DNA of 64,000 nucleotides, taken from assembly GCF_000377505.1 (NCBI RefSeq), contig NZ_KB898185.1:834980-898979 (forward strand). The letters are read 5' to 3'. This DNA is from Paenibacillus massiliensis 2301065 = DSM 16942. Its GTDB lineage: Bacteria; Bacillota; Bacilli; Paenibacillales; Paenibacillaceae. The notes below the pieces were generated by a model that saw nothing but the letters and a program-made list of their open reading frames with translations, did not search any database and was not told the DNA's origin. Shown here piece after piece: positions 1 to 9,364 of the stretch (the first letter of the stretch is position 1; the number at the start of each line of letters is the position of its first letter). Both the position numbers and the translations under genes were made by a program.

Positions 1-6
1 TTCTTA

Positions 7-36
7 ATGACAATTACCAACATATTCTGATATAAA
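7..36 (+). promoter_or_regulatory. sigma-A-like promoter for the GNAT/collar genes
   Basis: An ATGACA -35 box (one mismatch to TTGACA), an 18-nt spacer and a TATAAA -10 box lie about 50 nt upstream of the first start codon. This is a reading by eye; the upstream edge of the window prevents seeing more context. Confidence 0.45.
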
Positions 37-87
37 CATCATATAGTAACCTTTCCGCTGACAGACAGCCTGATAGGAGGACTCTAT

Positions 88-579
88 GTGATCACTACTG
101 TTGCTGCCAAGCCCGAAGATGAATTCTTTCTGTTTCAGTTGTACTCCTTAACGCGCCAAGATGAATTGTTGAGCTGGGGATGGGGAGAGCAGGAGAAGCA
201 AGCATTCTTGAGTATGCAATGGAGGGCACAGACCATGTCCTATGCCGCTGCTTACCCGAAGGGGCTTCGGGAAATTGTACAGCAGCAGCAAGCCCCTGTT
301 GGTCAGCTGTATACCAGCTGTCACGGTAATCAATGGTTACTTATCGATATCTCGCTTCTTCCAGAGTATCGTAATCAGGGAATTGGCTCCAGCTTAATTC
401 AAAGACTGCAAGAGCAAGCCCGTAGAGCAGAAGCTAACATTCAACTGAGTGTGCTTCCTATGAGCAGCGCAGCACGGCTGTATCATAGATTAGGCTTTCG
501 GCATGTGAGTAGCTCTGGATTGCACCACATCTTGGAGTGGAGCTACCTACACAACGACAACGACCAATCCAAACATTGA
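88..579 (+). CDS. GNAT family N-acetyltransferase
   Basis: Predicted acetyl-CoA-dependent N-acetyltransferase of 163 residues. The GNAT core is recognisable in the second half: a strand and turn LLIDISLLPEYRNQGIG (about residues 85-101) supplies the Q/R-x-x-G-x-G/A acetyl-CoA loop, and ARLYHRLGF near residue 132 is the usual C-terminal motif. The start is a GTG preceded at 7 nt by AGGAGG; the ATG two bases upstream is followed directly by a stop. The gene lies 20 nt before the first of three tail-collar genes on the same strand, so co-transcription is likely. The substrate is unknown; modification of the neighbouring proteins would be speculation. Confidence 0.9.
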   Translation: MITTVAAKPEDEFFLFQLYSLTRQDELLSWGWGEQEKQAFLSMQWRAQTMSYAAAYPKGLREIVQQQQAPVGQLYTSCHGNQWLLIDISLLPEYRNQGIGSSLIQRLQEQARRAEANIQLSVLPMSSAARLYHRLGFRHVSSSGLHHILEWSYLHNDNDQSKH

Positions 580-599
580 TGAAGAAGGGTGTGTGTTAG

Positions 600-1109
600 A
601 TGGGTGAAGGGTACTTGGGTGAGATCCGCCTGTTTGCAGGCGACTTTGCTCCAGAGGGATGGGCATTATGCAACGGCCAGTTGCTTCTGATTAGTGCGAA
701 TGAAGCATTATTTAGTCTAATTGGCACCACTTATGGTGGAGATGGTCAGACGAATTTTGCGCTTCCTGATCTACAGGGCAGAGTAGCCGTGCATCGCAGT
801 CAGACCAATTTGTTGGGACAAAAAGCAGGCAGTGAGACCGTTACTTTAGCTTCGTCTCAGCTCCCGGCACATACTCATATCGCTAATGCCTGGACAGGTG
901 CGACAGACAAGTTGGACAGTCCAGAGAATGCTTTATGGGGCGATTCTCCTCGGAAAATTTATTTTTCAGGGACCCCGACGGCTACGGTCAATATGAATGC
1001 TAGTACCGTTAGTAGCGTTGGCGGCAATCAGCCCCATGATAACATGATGCCATCTACTGCGATCTCGTTCATCATCTGCTTAGAGGGTGTATATCCATCT
1101 CAATTCTAG
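600..1109 (+). CDS. Phage tail collar domain protein (MdpB-like), copy 1
   Basis: A 169-residue protein of the phage-tail-collar / microcystin-dependent-protein family. It has the hallmark N-terminus: GEIRLFAGDFAPEGWALCNGQ, then a TYGGDGQTNFALPDLQGR block (about residues 46-63), and near the C-terminus a GGNQPHDNMMPSTAISFIICL-like His/Asn motif. The family occurs in phage tail fibres and in bacterial tandem clusters whose function is poorly known. No signal peptide is visible. It is the first of three paralogues in a row, divergent from one another in the middle third, which is what tandem ligand-binding or fibre-tip proteins tend to show. Confidence 0.9.
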   Translation: MGEGYLGEIRLFAGDFAPEGWALCNGQLLLISANEALFSLIGTTYGGDGQTNFALPDLQGRVAVHRSQTNLLGQKAGSETVTLASSQLPAHTHIANAWTGATDKLDSPENALWGDSPRKIYFSGTPTATVNMNASTVSSVGGNQPHDNMMPSTAISFIICLEGVYPSQF

Positions 1110-1211
1110 ACGGTGCTTTTTCCTAATTCATTTAACAACGTTTTTATAATAGTTTATGAGTGAAAAAATGAGTTCCAACAGACTTAACCATTTTTATTAG
1201 GAGGTCATACT

Positions 1212-1730
1212 ATGGAGCCGTTCCTAGGCGAAATTAGACTGTTTCCCTATAATGCCATCCCCAAGGGATGGGCCGCTTGTGAAGGTCAAATTCTTCAAAT
1301 CAATATGAACCAAGCACTATACTCCATTCTCTCCAATGTGTATGGAGGTGACGGCCGAACGACTTTTGCGCTCCCCGATTATCGTGGACGCACGCCTATT
1401 CATGTATCCACCAGCATTCCTCTCGGTACTTCTCAGGGAGAGGCTTCGCACACACTGACCGTTAATGAGATTCCACAGCATACACATCAGGTATTCTCAA
1501 GCCCTGAAGCTCCAAAAGTGGCTTCTCCCAATGGAAATACCTGGTCCGCTGTAGCAGATTCCTTCAGTCAGCATGCGACAACTGCAGGCACAACCGGGGG
1601 AAATGCTACACAAATGGCCATTGGAAGCATCAAAGAATCGGGGAGCTCAGCTGCCCACAATAATATGCAGCCTTATCTCGTACTGGTCTACGCTATTGCT
1701 ACTACAGGGATCTACCCCCCAAGAAGTTGA
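1212..1730 (+). CDS. Phage tail collar domain protein (MdpB-like), copy 2
   Basis: A 172-residue paralogue of the preceding gene. It keeps GEIRLFPYNAIPKGWAACEGQ at the N-terminus, NVYGGDGRTTFALPDYRGR (about residues 42-60) and AAHNNMQPYLVLVYAIATTGIYPP at the end. A GGAGG lies 8 nt before the ATG. The 102-nt gap after copy 1 is AT-rich and could hold its own promoter. The role is unknown; family membership is clear. Confidence 0.9.
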   Translation: MEPFLGEIRLFPYNAIPKGWAACEGQILQINMNQALYSILSNVYGGDGRTTFALPDYRGRTPIHVSTSIPLGTSQGEASHTLTVNEIPQHTHQVFSSPEAPKVASPNGNTWSAVADSFSQHATTAGTTGGNATQMAIGSIKESGSSAAHNNMQPYLVLVYAIATTGIYPPRS

Positions 1731-1753
1731 AGTAATTATAAGGAGGTAAGTAC

Positions 1754-2293
1754 ATGGCTGACGCATTTACTGGCGAGATTCGAATTTTCTCTGGCAATTA
1801 TGCGCCCCGCGACTGGGCTCTGTGCAATGGTCAATTACTCAAAATTACCCAATATACTGCTCTCTATTCCGTCATTGGCGTTCAATATGGAGGAGATGGG
1901 AAAACTACTTTTGCCCTTCCTAACCTCATGGGCTCAGCCGTTCTGCATCAGGGACAAGGCGCTGGTCTTACTCATCATATCGTAGGGTCCACAGCAGGCT
2001 CAGCTCAGGTAACGCTGATCTTATCCAATACGCCTAACCATACCCATACAGCTCAAGCTGTTGCTGCTAACGGTAATGAGAACAACCCAACAGGTAGCTA
2101 CTGGGCACAAGCTCCCAAGCCTGCTCCTACCTTGCCACAGCCGCTTTTGTATAACTCAACCCCTGCTGCCCAAATGTCTCCTCTGTCTTTAGGAACAGTT
2201 GGCGGATCGCAGCCTCATAACAACATGCAGCCCTTTATTGCGCAGAATTTCATCATCTGCCTGAATGGAGACTATTACCCCATCCGTTCATAA
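1754..2293 (+). CDS. Phage tail collar domain protein (MdpB-like), copy 3
   Basis: A 179-residue third paralogue, 23 nt after copy 2 with an AAGGAGG ribosome-binding site, so the two are surely one transcript. GEIRIFSGNYAPRDWALCNGQ and QYGGDGKTTFALPNLMG match the family's N-terminal blocks, and the C-terminal GGSQPHNNMQPFIAQNFIICL block is the best preserved of the three. The gene converges on the giant protein gene at 2453 and ends before a shared hairpin terminator. Confidence 0.9.
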   Translation: MADAFTGEIRIFSGNYAPRDWALCNGQLLKITQYTALYSVIGVQYGGDGKTTFALPNLMGSAVLHQGQGAGLTHHIVGSTAGSAQVTLILSNTPNHTHTAQAVAANGNENNPTGSYWAQAPKPAPTLPQPLLYNSTPAAQMSPLSLGTVGGSQPHNNMQPFIAQNFIICLNGDYYPIRS

Positions 2294-2343
2294 ACGGAAG
2301 GTGTTTATGTATTGCACCATGTCCAGTCTTTACGATTGGACAT

Positions 2344-2378
2344 GAAGAAGCTCAGCGCAAGCGCTGAGCTTTTCTTCT
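2344..2378. terminator. Bidirectional hairpin terminator between collar and giant-protein genes
   Basis: CTCAGCGC-AA-GCGCTGAG is extended by GAAGAAG / CTTTTCTTC arms, giving a long stem with a 2-nt loop at most and a T-rich + strand side. It sits between the convergent ends at 2293 and 2453. A second inverted repeat, CATGTCCA / TGGACATG, lies directly before it (2324-2344). Confidence 0.75.
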
Positions 2379-2452
2379 TGTCATCAATGCTAATATCGCA
2401 ATCATAGATCTTGCAATCACAATCATAGGTCTTACAATCGCAATTATGAGAT

Positions 2453-5400
2453 CTACAATTCAATAATGATAGCTTCCGATACCTCATGTTCTGGAGATGC
2501 TGCAGCACCCACCACGTACATTTCATGATCCTCGAATACCGATATCGCCTTGCCTTTCAGCGCTAATTCTTCAAGCTTACTATTGCTCTTGACTGGCTTC
2601 CGGCCTGTATAAGCTACAGCGGTGCCGTCAAACGTCATTACGATCTTGTTCACATCCTTGAGGTCTACCCCTCTATTCAACGGATCATTGTTCAAGTCCT
2701 CTAGGGGTATTTCTATGGACCACAAAGCTAACAGTCCCGGCATGATTCGGCCGAGGCCATCTCCTGCACTGCCTCCCGAATAGCTTTCGATTTTTTCCGT
2801 CACACCTTGTGGAACTGCTGGAGTAATTGAGACCTGATATTCATAAAAACCCTGGCTTTTCTTATGCACAAAATCAAATCGCTCTCCCTGCGGGTCCAGG
2901 AAGGTAGAAGAACCCATGTGAGTGAATCTCACATGAACATTGCCGGAGTCAAGTCTCGCTCCCGGCAGCTGAACCTGGCATTGACTAGCCGTCATATGTG
3001 CTTTCCCCGCAATTTTCTCTCTCACGATCTTATTGTCCAGGGACAGGGCGAAGAACGCCTGTTTATGCTCACGCAGCGCTCGGAACTGCTCCGGATAAGT
3101 AACTTCATTGAAGATCACGGTAATATTGCGATACGTCTGGATTGGCGTCTCCGAGTGATTCACTGCATCTATGATTTTATTCGTAATCGTCGCATGAATC
3201 TGGCTTAATTCGGCTACGTGGCTGCCACGAATCTGTGGGAATAGATCATGACCCAACACCATGTAACGGAACGCCTGATATTCCTGATACAAGAAGTCAA
3301 TCAAGTTCTGCTTGGCATCATTGTACATGCTGAAAATGTACGTATGGAACAAAGGTAGCGATGGGTCTACTTGATCACCCAGAGCCTGACGGAGACGCTC
3401 GTCCTCAGCGCGCAGGCGCGTAGCATCTGCCAACAGCTTTTCTTCCTCAAGGAACTTGGCACCGTAGCTCTGCACCTTTTCTTGGTAGCCCTCCACCACT
3501 TTCAGATAATCATAGAAGGCATTGCGATAACTCTCCACTTTCTCCGCGGGAACCTTTTTGTATACAGGCTCCAGCATGCTTTCGAATTCCTTGCGTGTCA
3601 TCTTGAACATGGAGGCACGATAACCGAATTTATCTTGAGCTTCTCCCATCTGCTTGCCGATATCACGCAACTCACTGCCGCTTTGATATAGCCCATAAAT
3701 AGAAGAAAACCCTTTTTTCACACTATTTATGGATTTGCTTAAGGCCTCTTCTTGTTTCTTCTTCTCCTTCTCAACCTGCTCCGGATCTGTGCTATGATTG
3801 CGAACCGCTACGCTTGCCTTGGACTCGAAGCAGCTACTTACAGCGGAATAAATGGCTCCCCCCGTGCGCACTGCCGCCATAACGGGGGTTACGCTAGTGA
3901 CAAGAGCCACTCCATTGACGACCAGATTGAAGGTGGCCTTCATTGAATCCAGCGCCAGTTGATTTCTTAATGCCTCCACGAACTCACCTGCGGTTGTCTC
4001 TAATGTCTTTTCCTTCTCAAACAAATTGCCCAGCATGCTGTCAATGTCGTTTTTGAGCTCTGATCGATCCGCTATAGACTTAGCCCGCTCCTTGTCCATT
4101 GCAACAATATTGTCGGCTGAAATCGTCAGTGCCTTCGTCAGCGCACCCTCTCGGTTGTGTTGACTATTTTGTGCCTGCATATACTCGATATAGAGATCCT
4201 CGGCCTGCTTCGCCGCCGTAATCAGATCGCTTCCGCGCTGCTGATATTCTTTCAAAGGCATTAAAGGCGTCCAGTTCCAGGGGTTTCCAAAGTAATCCAG
4301 TCCATCACCTAATTGCGCGAGGAGAATAATCGCTTTACTGCGCAATGCCAGCCACTGAACCGAACTAGTGAGAAATAGCTTCATGAATGCTGTGGTCTGC
4401 ACATCGCTTGCTCGCATCTCGTCGAACCAGTCCTCATCCGGCAAGGTGTTGATTAGCCATTCCAGCAGAACAGCTGCTTCATTCAAAGTGTCTTCACTCC
4501 CGGCCATATAAGCCACGCTAGCTTTGTGAAGTATCAGCGTTTGTTGCTCTAATGAGGCGCACAGCATCCCGTTCTGATAGAACGTAATAAATTCTTCCTG
4601 TATAGAGACTGGCTCGATTGGCGAGCCATGGAATTGAGCATGCTTGATCAACATCTTTGCCAGTTGGCCTGCCTTGCCTGGTGAAGCTGGAACAGCTCGC
4701 GCCCCATCTTGACCATCTATGCCATCTGCCCCGCTGTCACCACGTTTATCACTCTGCACAAAAGTTGGTGGAAAAACAACAAACTCTAATTCATGAGCAC
4801 CTATTCCTCCCTTTCCCCCTGAATTGCCTTTACCTGGCTCGGCTTCCGCTCCAGGCTGCCCCGCTGCACTGTCCAGTGTAATCAGGTGCTCTGAGGCTGA
4901 TTTCACATAGCCCACGAATATATCGCCACCATTACCTCCGTTACCGGATCTACCCGCATTTCCACCGTTACCGCCATTCCCACCATTTTTCCCGGGAGCA
5001 GCACCAAAAAGATAACGCCGCTTGGCATTAAACTCGATATCCTTTCCTTCCACTCCATCTGTGCCTACGGCCCCCTCGCCGCCATCTTGTCCACGCCCAC
5101 CTGGACCGCCACTGGCAATCAGCTTGAGTTCTCCTCCCAGCTCATAGCGCTCCGCTACCAATACAATATGTCCACCTGCGATCCCTTGTCCTCCGTCTTT
5201 ACCGTTGGCCCCGTGCTCCCCATTCATGCCTTTCTCTTCCTTAGCTGTGCCCGATTTTGCCGGATTGTTTTCGTAGTCCTCTACAGGTATTCTTGTATAA
5301 GAAGTATCAATGGTTATTGGACGATCTGACCAGATAATGCGAGCATTCATAGTGATATTTCTGCCTGCAACTACTAAATTCTCGCACAAATGGATTGTGT

Positions 5401-5572
5401 CCGCCTGGATAACGTAGTCGGCACTTACATCCTTGAAATATTCCTTGGTGAGCTCCAGATCCGCTGCAACCAGATGGATCGTGTCTCCGATTCGTCCCCG
5501 TTGAACCTCTGAAAATAATAGTGATTGTGCCACTTCCTCTGGTGTCATGAACCCGTTGTCTAGCGTCGTCAT
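2453..5572 (-). CDS. Giant glycine-rich/coiled-coil protein, tandem copy 1 (possible Tc-toxin-A-like)
   Basis: A 1039-residue protein. The start is the ATG encoding MTTLDNGFMTPEEVAQ, with GGGAGG 8 nt upstream; the reading frame is open further upstream, but that part is leader. Residues ~1-90 are strand-rich (beta-solenoid-like), ~100-310 are collagen-like and glycine-rich with several GxxG runs, and ~330-520 are helical. Around residues 560-620 is a coiled coil broken by a hydrophobic stretch (FNLVVNGVALVTSVTPVMAA), followed by another long coiled coil. The last ~300 residues alternate sheet and loop and end in LLALWSIEIPLEDLNN...KIVMTFDGTAVAY, a pattern that recalls the C-terminal end of Tc toxin A subunits. 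That comparison is inference from memory of the family. There is no signal peptide. It is paralogous to the gene at 5930. Confidence 0.8.
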   Translation of the reverse strand: MTTLDNGFMTPEEVAQSLLFSEVQRGRIGDTIHLVAADLELTKEYFKDVSADYVIQADTIHLCENLVVAGRNITMNARIIWSDRPITIDTSYTRIPVEDYENNPAKSGTAKEEKGMNGEHGANGKDGGQGIAGGHIVLVAERYELGGELKLIASGGPGGRGQDGGEGAVGTDGVEGKDIEFNAKRRYLFGAAPGKNGGNGGNGGNAGRSGNGGNGGDIFVGYVKSASEHLITLDSAAGQPGAEAEPGKGNSGGKGGIGAHELEFVVFPPTFVQSDKRGDSGADGIDGQDGARAVPASPGKAGQLAKMLIKHAQFHGSPIEPVSIQEEFITFYQNGMLCASLEQQTLILHKASVAYMAGSEDTLNEAAVLLEWLINTLPDEDWFDEMRASDVQTTAFMKLFLTSSVQWLALRSKAIILLAQLGDGLDYFGNPWNWTPLMPLKEYQQRGSDLITAAKQAEDLYIEYMQAQNSQHNREGALTKALTISADNIVAMDKERAKSIADRSELKNDIDSMLGNLFEKEKTLETTAGEFVEALRNQLALDSMKATFNLVVNGVALVTSVTPVMAAVRTGGAIYSAVSSCFESKASVAVRNHSTDPEQVEKEKKKQEEALSKSINSVKKGFSSIYGLYQSGSELRDIGKQMGEAQDKFGYRASMFKMTRKEFESMLEPVYKKVPAEKVESYRNAFYDYLKVVEGYQEKVQSYGAKFLEEEKLLADATRLRAEDERLRQALGDQVDPSLPLFHTYIFSMYNDAKQNLIDFLYQEYQAFRYMVLGHDLFPQIRGSHVAELSQIHATITNKIIDAVNHSETPIQTYRNITVIFNEVTYPEQFRALREHKQAFFALSLDNKIVREKIAGKAHMTASQCQVQLPGARLDSGNVHVRFTHMGSSTFLDPQGERFDFVHKKSQGFYEYQVSITPAVPQGVTEKIESYSGGSAGDGLGRIMPGLLALWSIEIPLEDLNNDPLNRGVDLKDVNKIVMTFDGTAVAYTGRKPVKSNSKLEELALKGKAISVFEDHEMYVVGAAASPEHEVSEAIIIEL

Positions 5573-5929
5573 GGCAAAAACCTCCCATAATTTGATGTAA
5601 GTTAAGCTTGGCATTTCCCATAGAAGTATGTCGATTGATGTTTTGGAAATTACTTTCATCATAATTGAAAAATGGACCATGAATTCCACTAATTTTTGCT
5701 TACAACTGGCCTGTTTGGGTAATTAGAACTATATATTTAATATAAATTTTTACATTTATTATATATAATTAACAATTGTTCTGAACAAAGTGACATGGTT
5801 CAAATATCATTACAGGCCATATCCATCACCTATTCCTCAGGCCGGCTGAGAACCGGTGCACGACAGAAGGACCTTAGCCCAATAGCTAAGGTCCTTCTTA
5901 TTATGAATGCGACAGTCCAATCATCGGAC
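5573..5929. other. Intergenic leader and promoter region between the giant paralogues
   Basis: The first ~115 nt upstream of the copy-1 start match the leader of copy 2 closely (for example CCCATAGAAGTATGTCGATT in both). An AT-rich block at 5725-5770 also recurs at 9195-9245 and is the likely promoter for the minus-strand gene. A short palindrome TTGTTC-T-GAACAA lies near 5776-5788. The region ends in the hairpin at 5865-5898. Confidence 0.6.
5865..5898. terminator. Hairpin at the 3' end of giant copy 2
   Basis: A perfect 14-bp stem, AGAAGGACCTTAGC / GCTAAGGTCCTTCT, with a 6-nt loop, lies 31 nt beyond the stop of the minus-strand gene at 5930. The minus-strand side has little T-tract, so termination strength is uncertain. 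Confidence 0.6.
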
Positions 5930-8900
5930 TTACAATTCAATAATGATGTTCTCTGCCCCTTCAGTTCCTGGAGCTGTCACTGCATCTGCATCATACACCT
6001 GTTCGCCCAGAGCCGTAATATCTTTTTCATCCCGTGCTGGCTTACTGGTACCTCTCAAAGGCTTCCGATCTGTATAGGCTACAGCAGTACCGTCAAACGT
6101 CATCACAATCTTGGTAACATCCTTGAGGTCTACCCCACTATTCAACGGATCATTGTTCAGGTCCGCAAGCGGTACCTCGATGGACCACAAAGCTAACAGT
6201 CCCGGCATGATTCGGCCAAGGCCATCTCCTGCACTGCCTCCTGAATAGCTTTCAATTTTCTCCGTCACTCCACCTTGTGGACCTGCAGGAGTAATAGAGA
6301 CCTGGTATTCATAAAAGCCCTTGCTTTTCTTATGCACAAAATCGAATCGCTCCCCCTGCGGGTCTAGAAACGTAGAAGAACCCATATGAGCGAATCTCAC
6401 ATGAACATTCCCCGAATCAAGTCTCGCACCCGGCAGCTGAACCTGGCATTGACTAGCCGTCATATGTGCTTTCCCCGCAATTTTCTCACGCACGGCCTTA
6501 TTGTCCAGGGATAGGGCGAAGAACGCCTGCTTATGCTCACGCAGCGCTCGGAACTGCTCCGGATAAGTAGCTTCATTGAGGATCACGGTAATATTACGAT
6601 ACGTCTGGATTGGCGTCTCGGAGTGATTCACTGCTTCTATGATTTTATTCGTAATCGTCGCATGAATCTGGCTTAATTCGGCTACATGACTGCCCCGAAT
6701 CTGCGGGAATAGATCATGACCCAGCACCATGTAACGGAACGCCTGATATTCCTGATATAAGAAGTCAATCAGATTCTGCTTGGCATCATTGTACATACTG
6801 AAGATATACGTATGGAACAACGGTAGCGATGGGTCCACTTGATTGCCCAGAGCCTGACGAAGACGCTCATCCTCAGCACGAAGGCGCGTAGCATCTGCCA
6901 GCAGCTTCTCTTCTTCAAGGAACTTGGCATTGTAGGTCTGCACCTTTCCTTGATAGCTCTCTACCACATTCAGATAATCATAGAAGGCCTTGCGATAATT
7001 TTCTACCTTCTCCTTGGATACCTTCTTGTAGACAGGCTCCAGCATGCTTTCGAATTCCTCTCGTGTCATCGTAACCATCGAAGCACGATAACCGAACTTA
7101 TCGCGGGCCTGTTCCATCTGCTTGGCAATATCTATTAGCTCACTACCGCTTTGATAGATTGCATAGCCAGAGGAAAATACCTTTTTCACATTATCCATCG
7201 ACTTGCTTAGGGCTGCTTCTTTTTTCTTTTTTTCCTTATCGGTCAGCTCCGTACTTGTACCGCTATCCGCTGCTTTTGATTCAGACTCGAAGTAGCTATT
7301 GACAGCCGAGTAAATGGCTCCACCTGCACGTAATGCAGTGATGGCAGGGGTAACATTGGTGACGAGAGCTACTCCATTGACGACCAGATCAAAGGTGGCC
7401 TTCAGTGAATCCAGTGCCAGTTGCATTTTCAAAGCCTCCACAAACTCATTTGCGGATTTTGCCAATTCATTTTCCTTCTCAGACAGGTTACTCAGCATAC
7501 TATCCATCTCGGTTTTGAGCTCCGAACGAGCTGTTATAGACTTAGCCCGATCATCCTCCATTAGAACAATATTGTCCGCAGTAATAGACAAAGCCTTCTT
7601 CAGCGTGCCTTCTCGGTTCTGTTGATTATTTTGTGCCTGCATATACTCGATGTAGAGATCCTCGGCCTGCTTCGCCGCTGTAATCAGATCGCTTCCACGT
7701 TTCTGATACTCATTTAAAGGCATTAGTGGCGTCCAGTTCCAGGGATTCCCGAAATAGTCCAGTCCCTGACCTAATTGAGCAAGGAGAATGACCGCTTTAC
7801 TACGCAACGCCAGCCACTGAACAGAGTCGGTGAACAATTGCTCCATGAAGGCGGTCGTCTGCACCTGTCTTGCTCGCATCTGGTCGAACCAACCTTCATC
7901 TGGCAAAGTGTGTATTAGCCATGTCAGCAGAACCGCAGCTTCCGTCAGACTTTCTTCGCTCCCAGCCATATAAGCCACGCTAGCCTTGTGAATGGTGAGC
8001 ATTTGTTGCTCCAGCGAAGCGCACAGGATACCCTGCTGATAGAATTTAATAAACTCTTCCTTTACAGAACCATGCTCGATGGGCGAGCCGTGGAATTGAG
8101 CGTGCTCAATCAGCATCTTTTCCAATTGGCCTGCCTTGCCTGGCACAGCCGAAGCAGCTCTCGCCCCATCGTGACCAGACTTACCGTCTGTCCCACTGTA
8201 CGTACGTTCATTACTAATATAGGGAACCGGAGCCCTGTCTCCACGCCCTGGACCGTACTTGATGATCCGACCGCCCAATCCTCCTTTTCCCCCTGACTTA
8301 CCGCTACCAGGCTCTGCATCCGCACCAGCCTGCCCGGCTGCACTATACAGCGTAATCAGATCCTCCCTGGCTGATTCCACATAGCCTACTAATATATCGC
8401 CACCATTACCTCCGTTACCGGATTTCCCTGCATTTCCACCATTTCCGCCATCGCCAGCGTTTTTCCCGGCAGTAGGATCATCATTCCAAAAGAAACCGAC
8501 CTCTGCATCCTTCCCTGCCTCTCCATCTGTTCCAGCAGCACCATCGCCGCCATGTTGTCCACGCCCGCCTGGACCACCGCTGGCAATCAGCCTGAGCTCC
8601 CCTCCCAGCTCATAACGCTCGGCTACCAATACAATATGTCCTCCTGCGATACCATGTCCTCCATCTTTACCATGAGCCCCATCTTCCCCATTTGCACCCT
8701 TATTTGGCTTTACTGTGCCCGACTTGGCTGGATTGTTTTCATAGTCCTCTACAGGCACTTTGGTATACGACGTATTGATGGTTATTTGGCTGTCAGACGA
8801 GATAATACGAGCGTTCAAGGCTACATTCCTGCCCGGAATCTCCAGATTTTCACGCAAATGGATTGTGTCCGCATGAATGATGTAGTGAACATTTACATCC

Positions 8901-9040
8901 TTGAAGTATTCCTTGGTCAGCTCCAGATTCGCCGCAACCAGATGGATCGTGTCCCCAATGAGACCTCGCTGAACCTCTGAAAATAATAATGATTGTGCTA
9001 CTTCCTCCGGTGTCAGGAACCCGTTGTCTAATGTAGTCAT
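5930..9040 (-). CDS. Giant glycine-rich/coiled-coil protein, tandem copy 2 (possible Tc-toxin-A-like)
   Basis: A 1036-residue paralogue of the gene at 2453, colinear over its full length. It begins MTTLDNGFLTPEEVAQ behind GGGAGG at 8 nt. The C-terminal 400 residues are nearly identical between the copies, whereas the end of the glycine-rich region (about residues 175-300) and the last 40 residues differ strongly. The order of parts is the same: beta-rich cap, collagen-like run, helical region, coiled coil with hydrophobic insert (FDLVVNGVALVTNVTPAITA), second coiled coil with KLLADATRLRAEDERLRQAL, then the sheet-rich C-terminus. The function is unknown; a surface or secreted pore-forming role is a hypothesis only. 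Confidence 0.8.
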   Translation of the reverse strand: MTTLDNGFLTPEEVAQSLLFSEVQRGLIGDTIHLVAANLELTKEYFKDVNVHYIIHADTIHLRENLEIPGRNVALNARIISSDSQITINTSYTKVPVEDYENNPAKSGTVKPNKGANGEDGAHGKDGGHGIAGGHIVLVAERYELGGELRLIASGGPGGRGQHGGDGAAGTDGEAGKDAEVGFFWNDDPTAGKNAGDGGNGGNAGKSGNGGNGGDILVGYVESAREDLITLYSAAGQAGADAEPGSGKSGGKGGLGGRIIKYGPGRGDRAPVPYISNERTYSGTDGKSGHDGARAASAVPGKAGQLEKMLIEHAQFHGSPIEHGSVKEEFIKFYQQGILCASLEQQMLTIHKASVAYMAGSEESLTEAAVLLTWLIHTLPDEGWFDQMRARQVQTTAFMEQLFTDSVQWLALRSKAVILLAQLGQGLDYFGNPWNWTPLMPLNEYQKRGSDLITAAKQAEDLYIEYMQAQNNQQNREGTLKKALSITADNIVLMEDDRAKSITARSELKTEMDSMLSNLSEKENELAKSANEFVEALKMQLALDSLKATFDLVVNGVALVTNVTPAITALRAGGAIYSAVNSYFESESKAADSGTSTELTDKEKKKKEAALSKSMDNVKKVFSSGYAIYQSGSELIDIAKQMEQARDKFGYRASMVTMTREEFESMLEPVYKKVSKEKVENYRKAFYDYLNVVESYQGKVQTYNAKFLEEEKLLADATRLRAEDERLRQALGNQVDPSLPLFHTYIFSMYNDAKQNLIDFLYQEYQAFRYMVLGHDLFPQIRGSHVAELSQIHATITNKIIEAVNHSETPIQTYRNITVILNEATYPEQFRALREHKQAFFALSLDNKAVREKIAGKAHMTASQCQVQLPGARLDSGNVHVRFAHMGSSTFLDPQGERFDFVHKKSKGFYEYQVSITPAGPQGGVTEKIESYSGGSAGDGLGRIMPGLLALWSIEVPLADLNNDPLNSGVDLKDVTKIVMTFDGTAVAYTDRKPLRGTSKPARDEKDITALGEQVYDADAVTAPGTEGAENIIIEL

Positions 9041-9364
9041 GGCAAAAGCCTCCCGTAACTTGATAATTTGATGTAAGTAATGCTTGTCAATTCCCATAGA
9101 AGTATGTCGATTGATGTTATGGAAATTACTTTCATCATAATCGAAAAATGGAGAATGAATTACATTAAATTCAGGCCTTTTATCACGATATTAGGAAATT
9201 AGAACTATATCTTTTATATAAATTTTTACTTTTTTATTAAATAAATACCATTTATTCCGAACAAAATGACCTAGTTCTATGATGTTATATGTAGACGAAG
9301 AAATCGGTGAATGAGTTGCTGAGATTGCATTGCTGGTGAAACCGATATCTGATATATTGGTTTT
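9041..9364. other. Divergent intergenic region
   Basis: It carries the leader and AT-rich promoter block of giant copy 2 on the minus strand (9041-9260), duplicated from the region at 5573-5790, and about 100 nt upstream of the GntR gene on the plus strand. No clear -35/-10 pair was seen for the latter. Confidence 0.5.

Noticed and set aside
600..2293. Prophage or complete tail-like particle
   Set aside because: Apart from collar-domain proteins there are no capsid, tail-tube, sheath, lysis or integrase genes.
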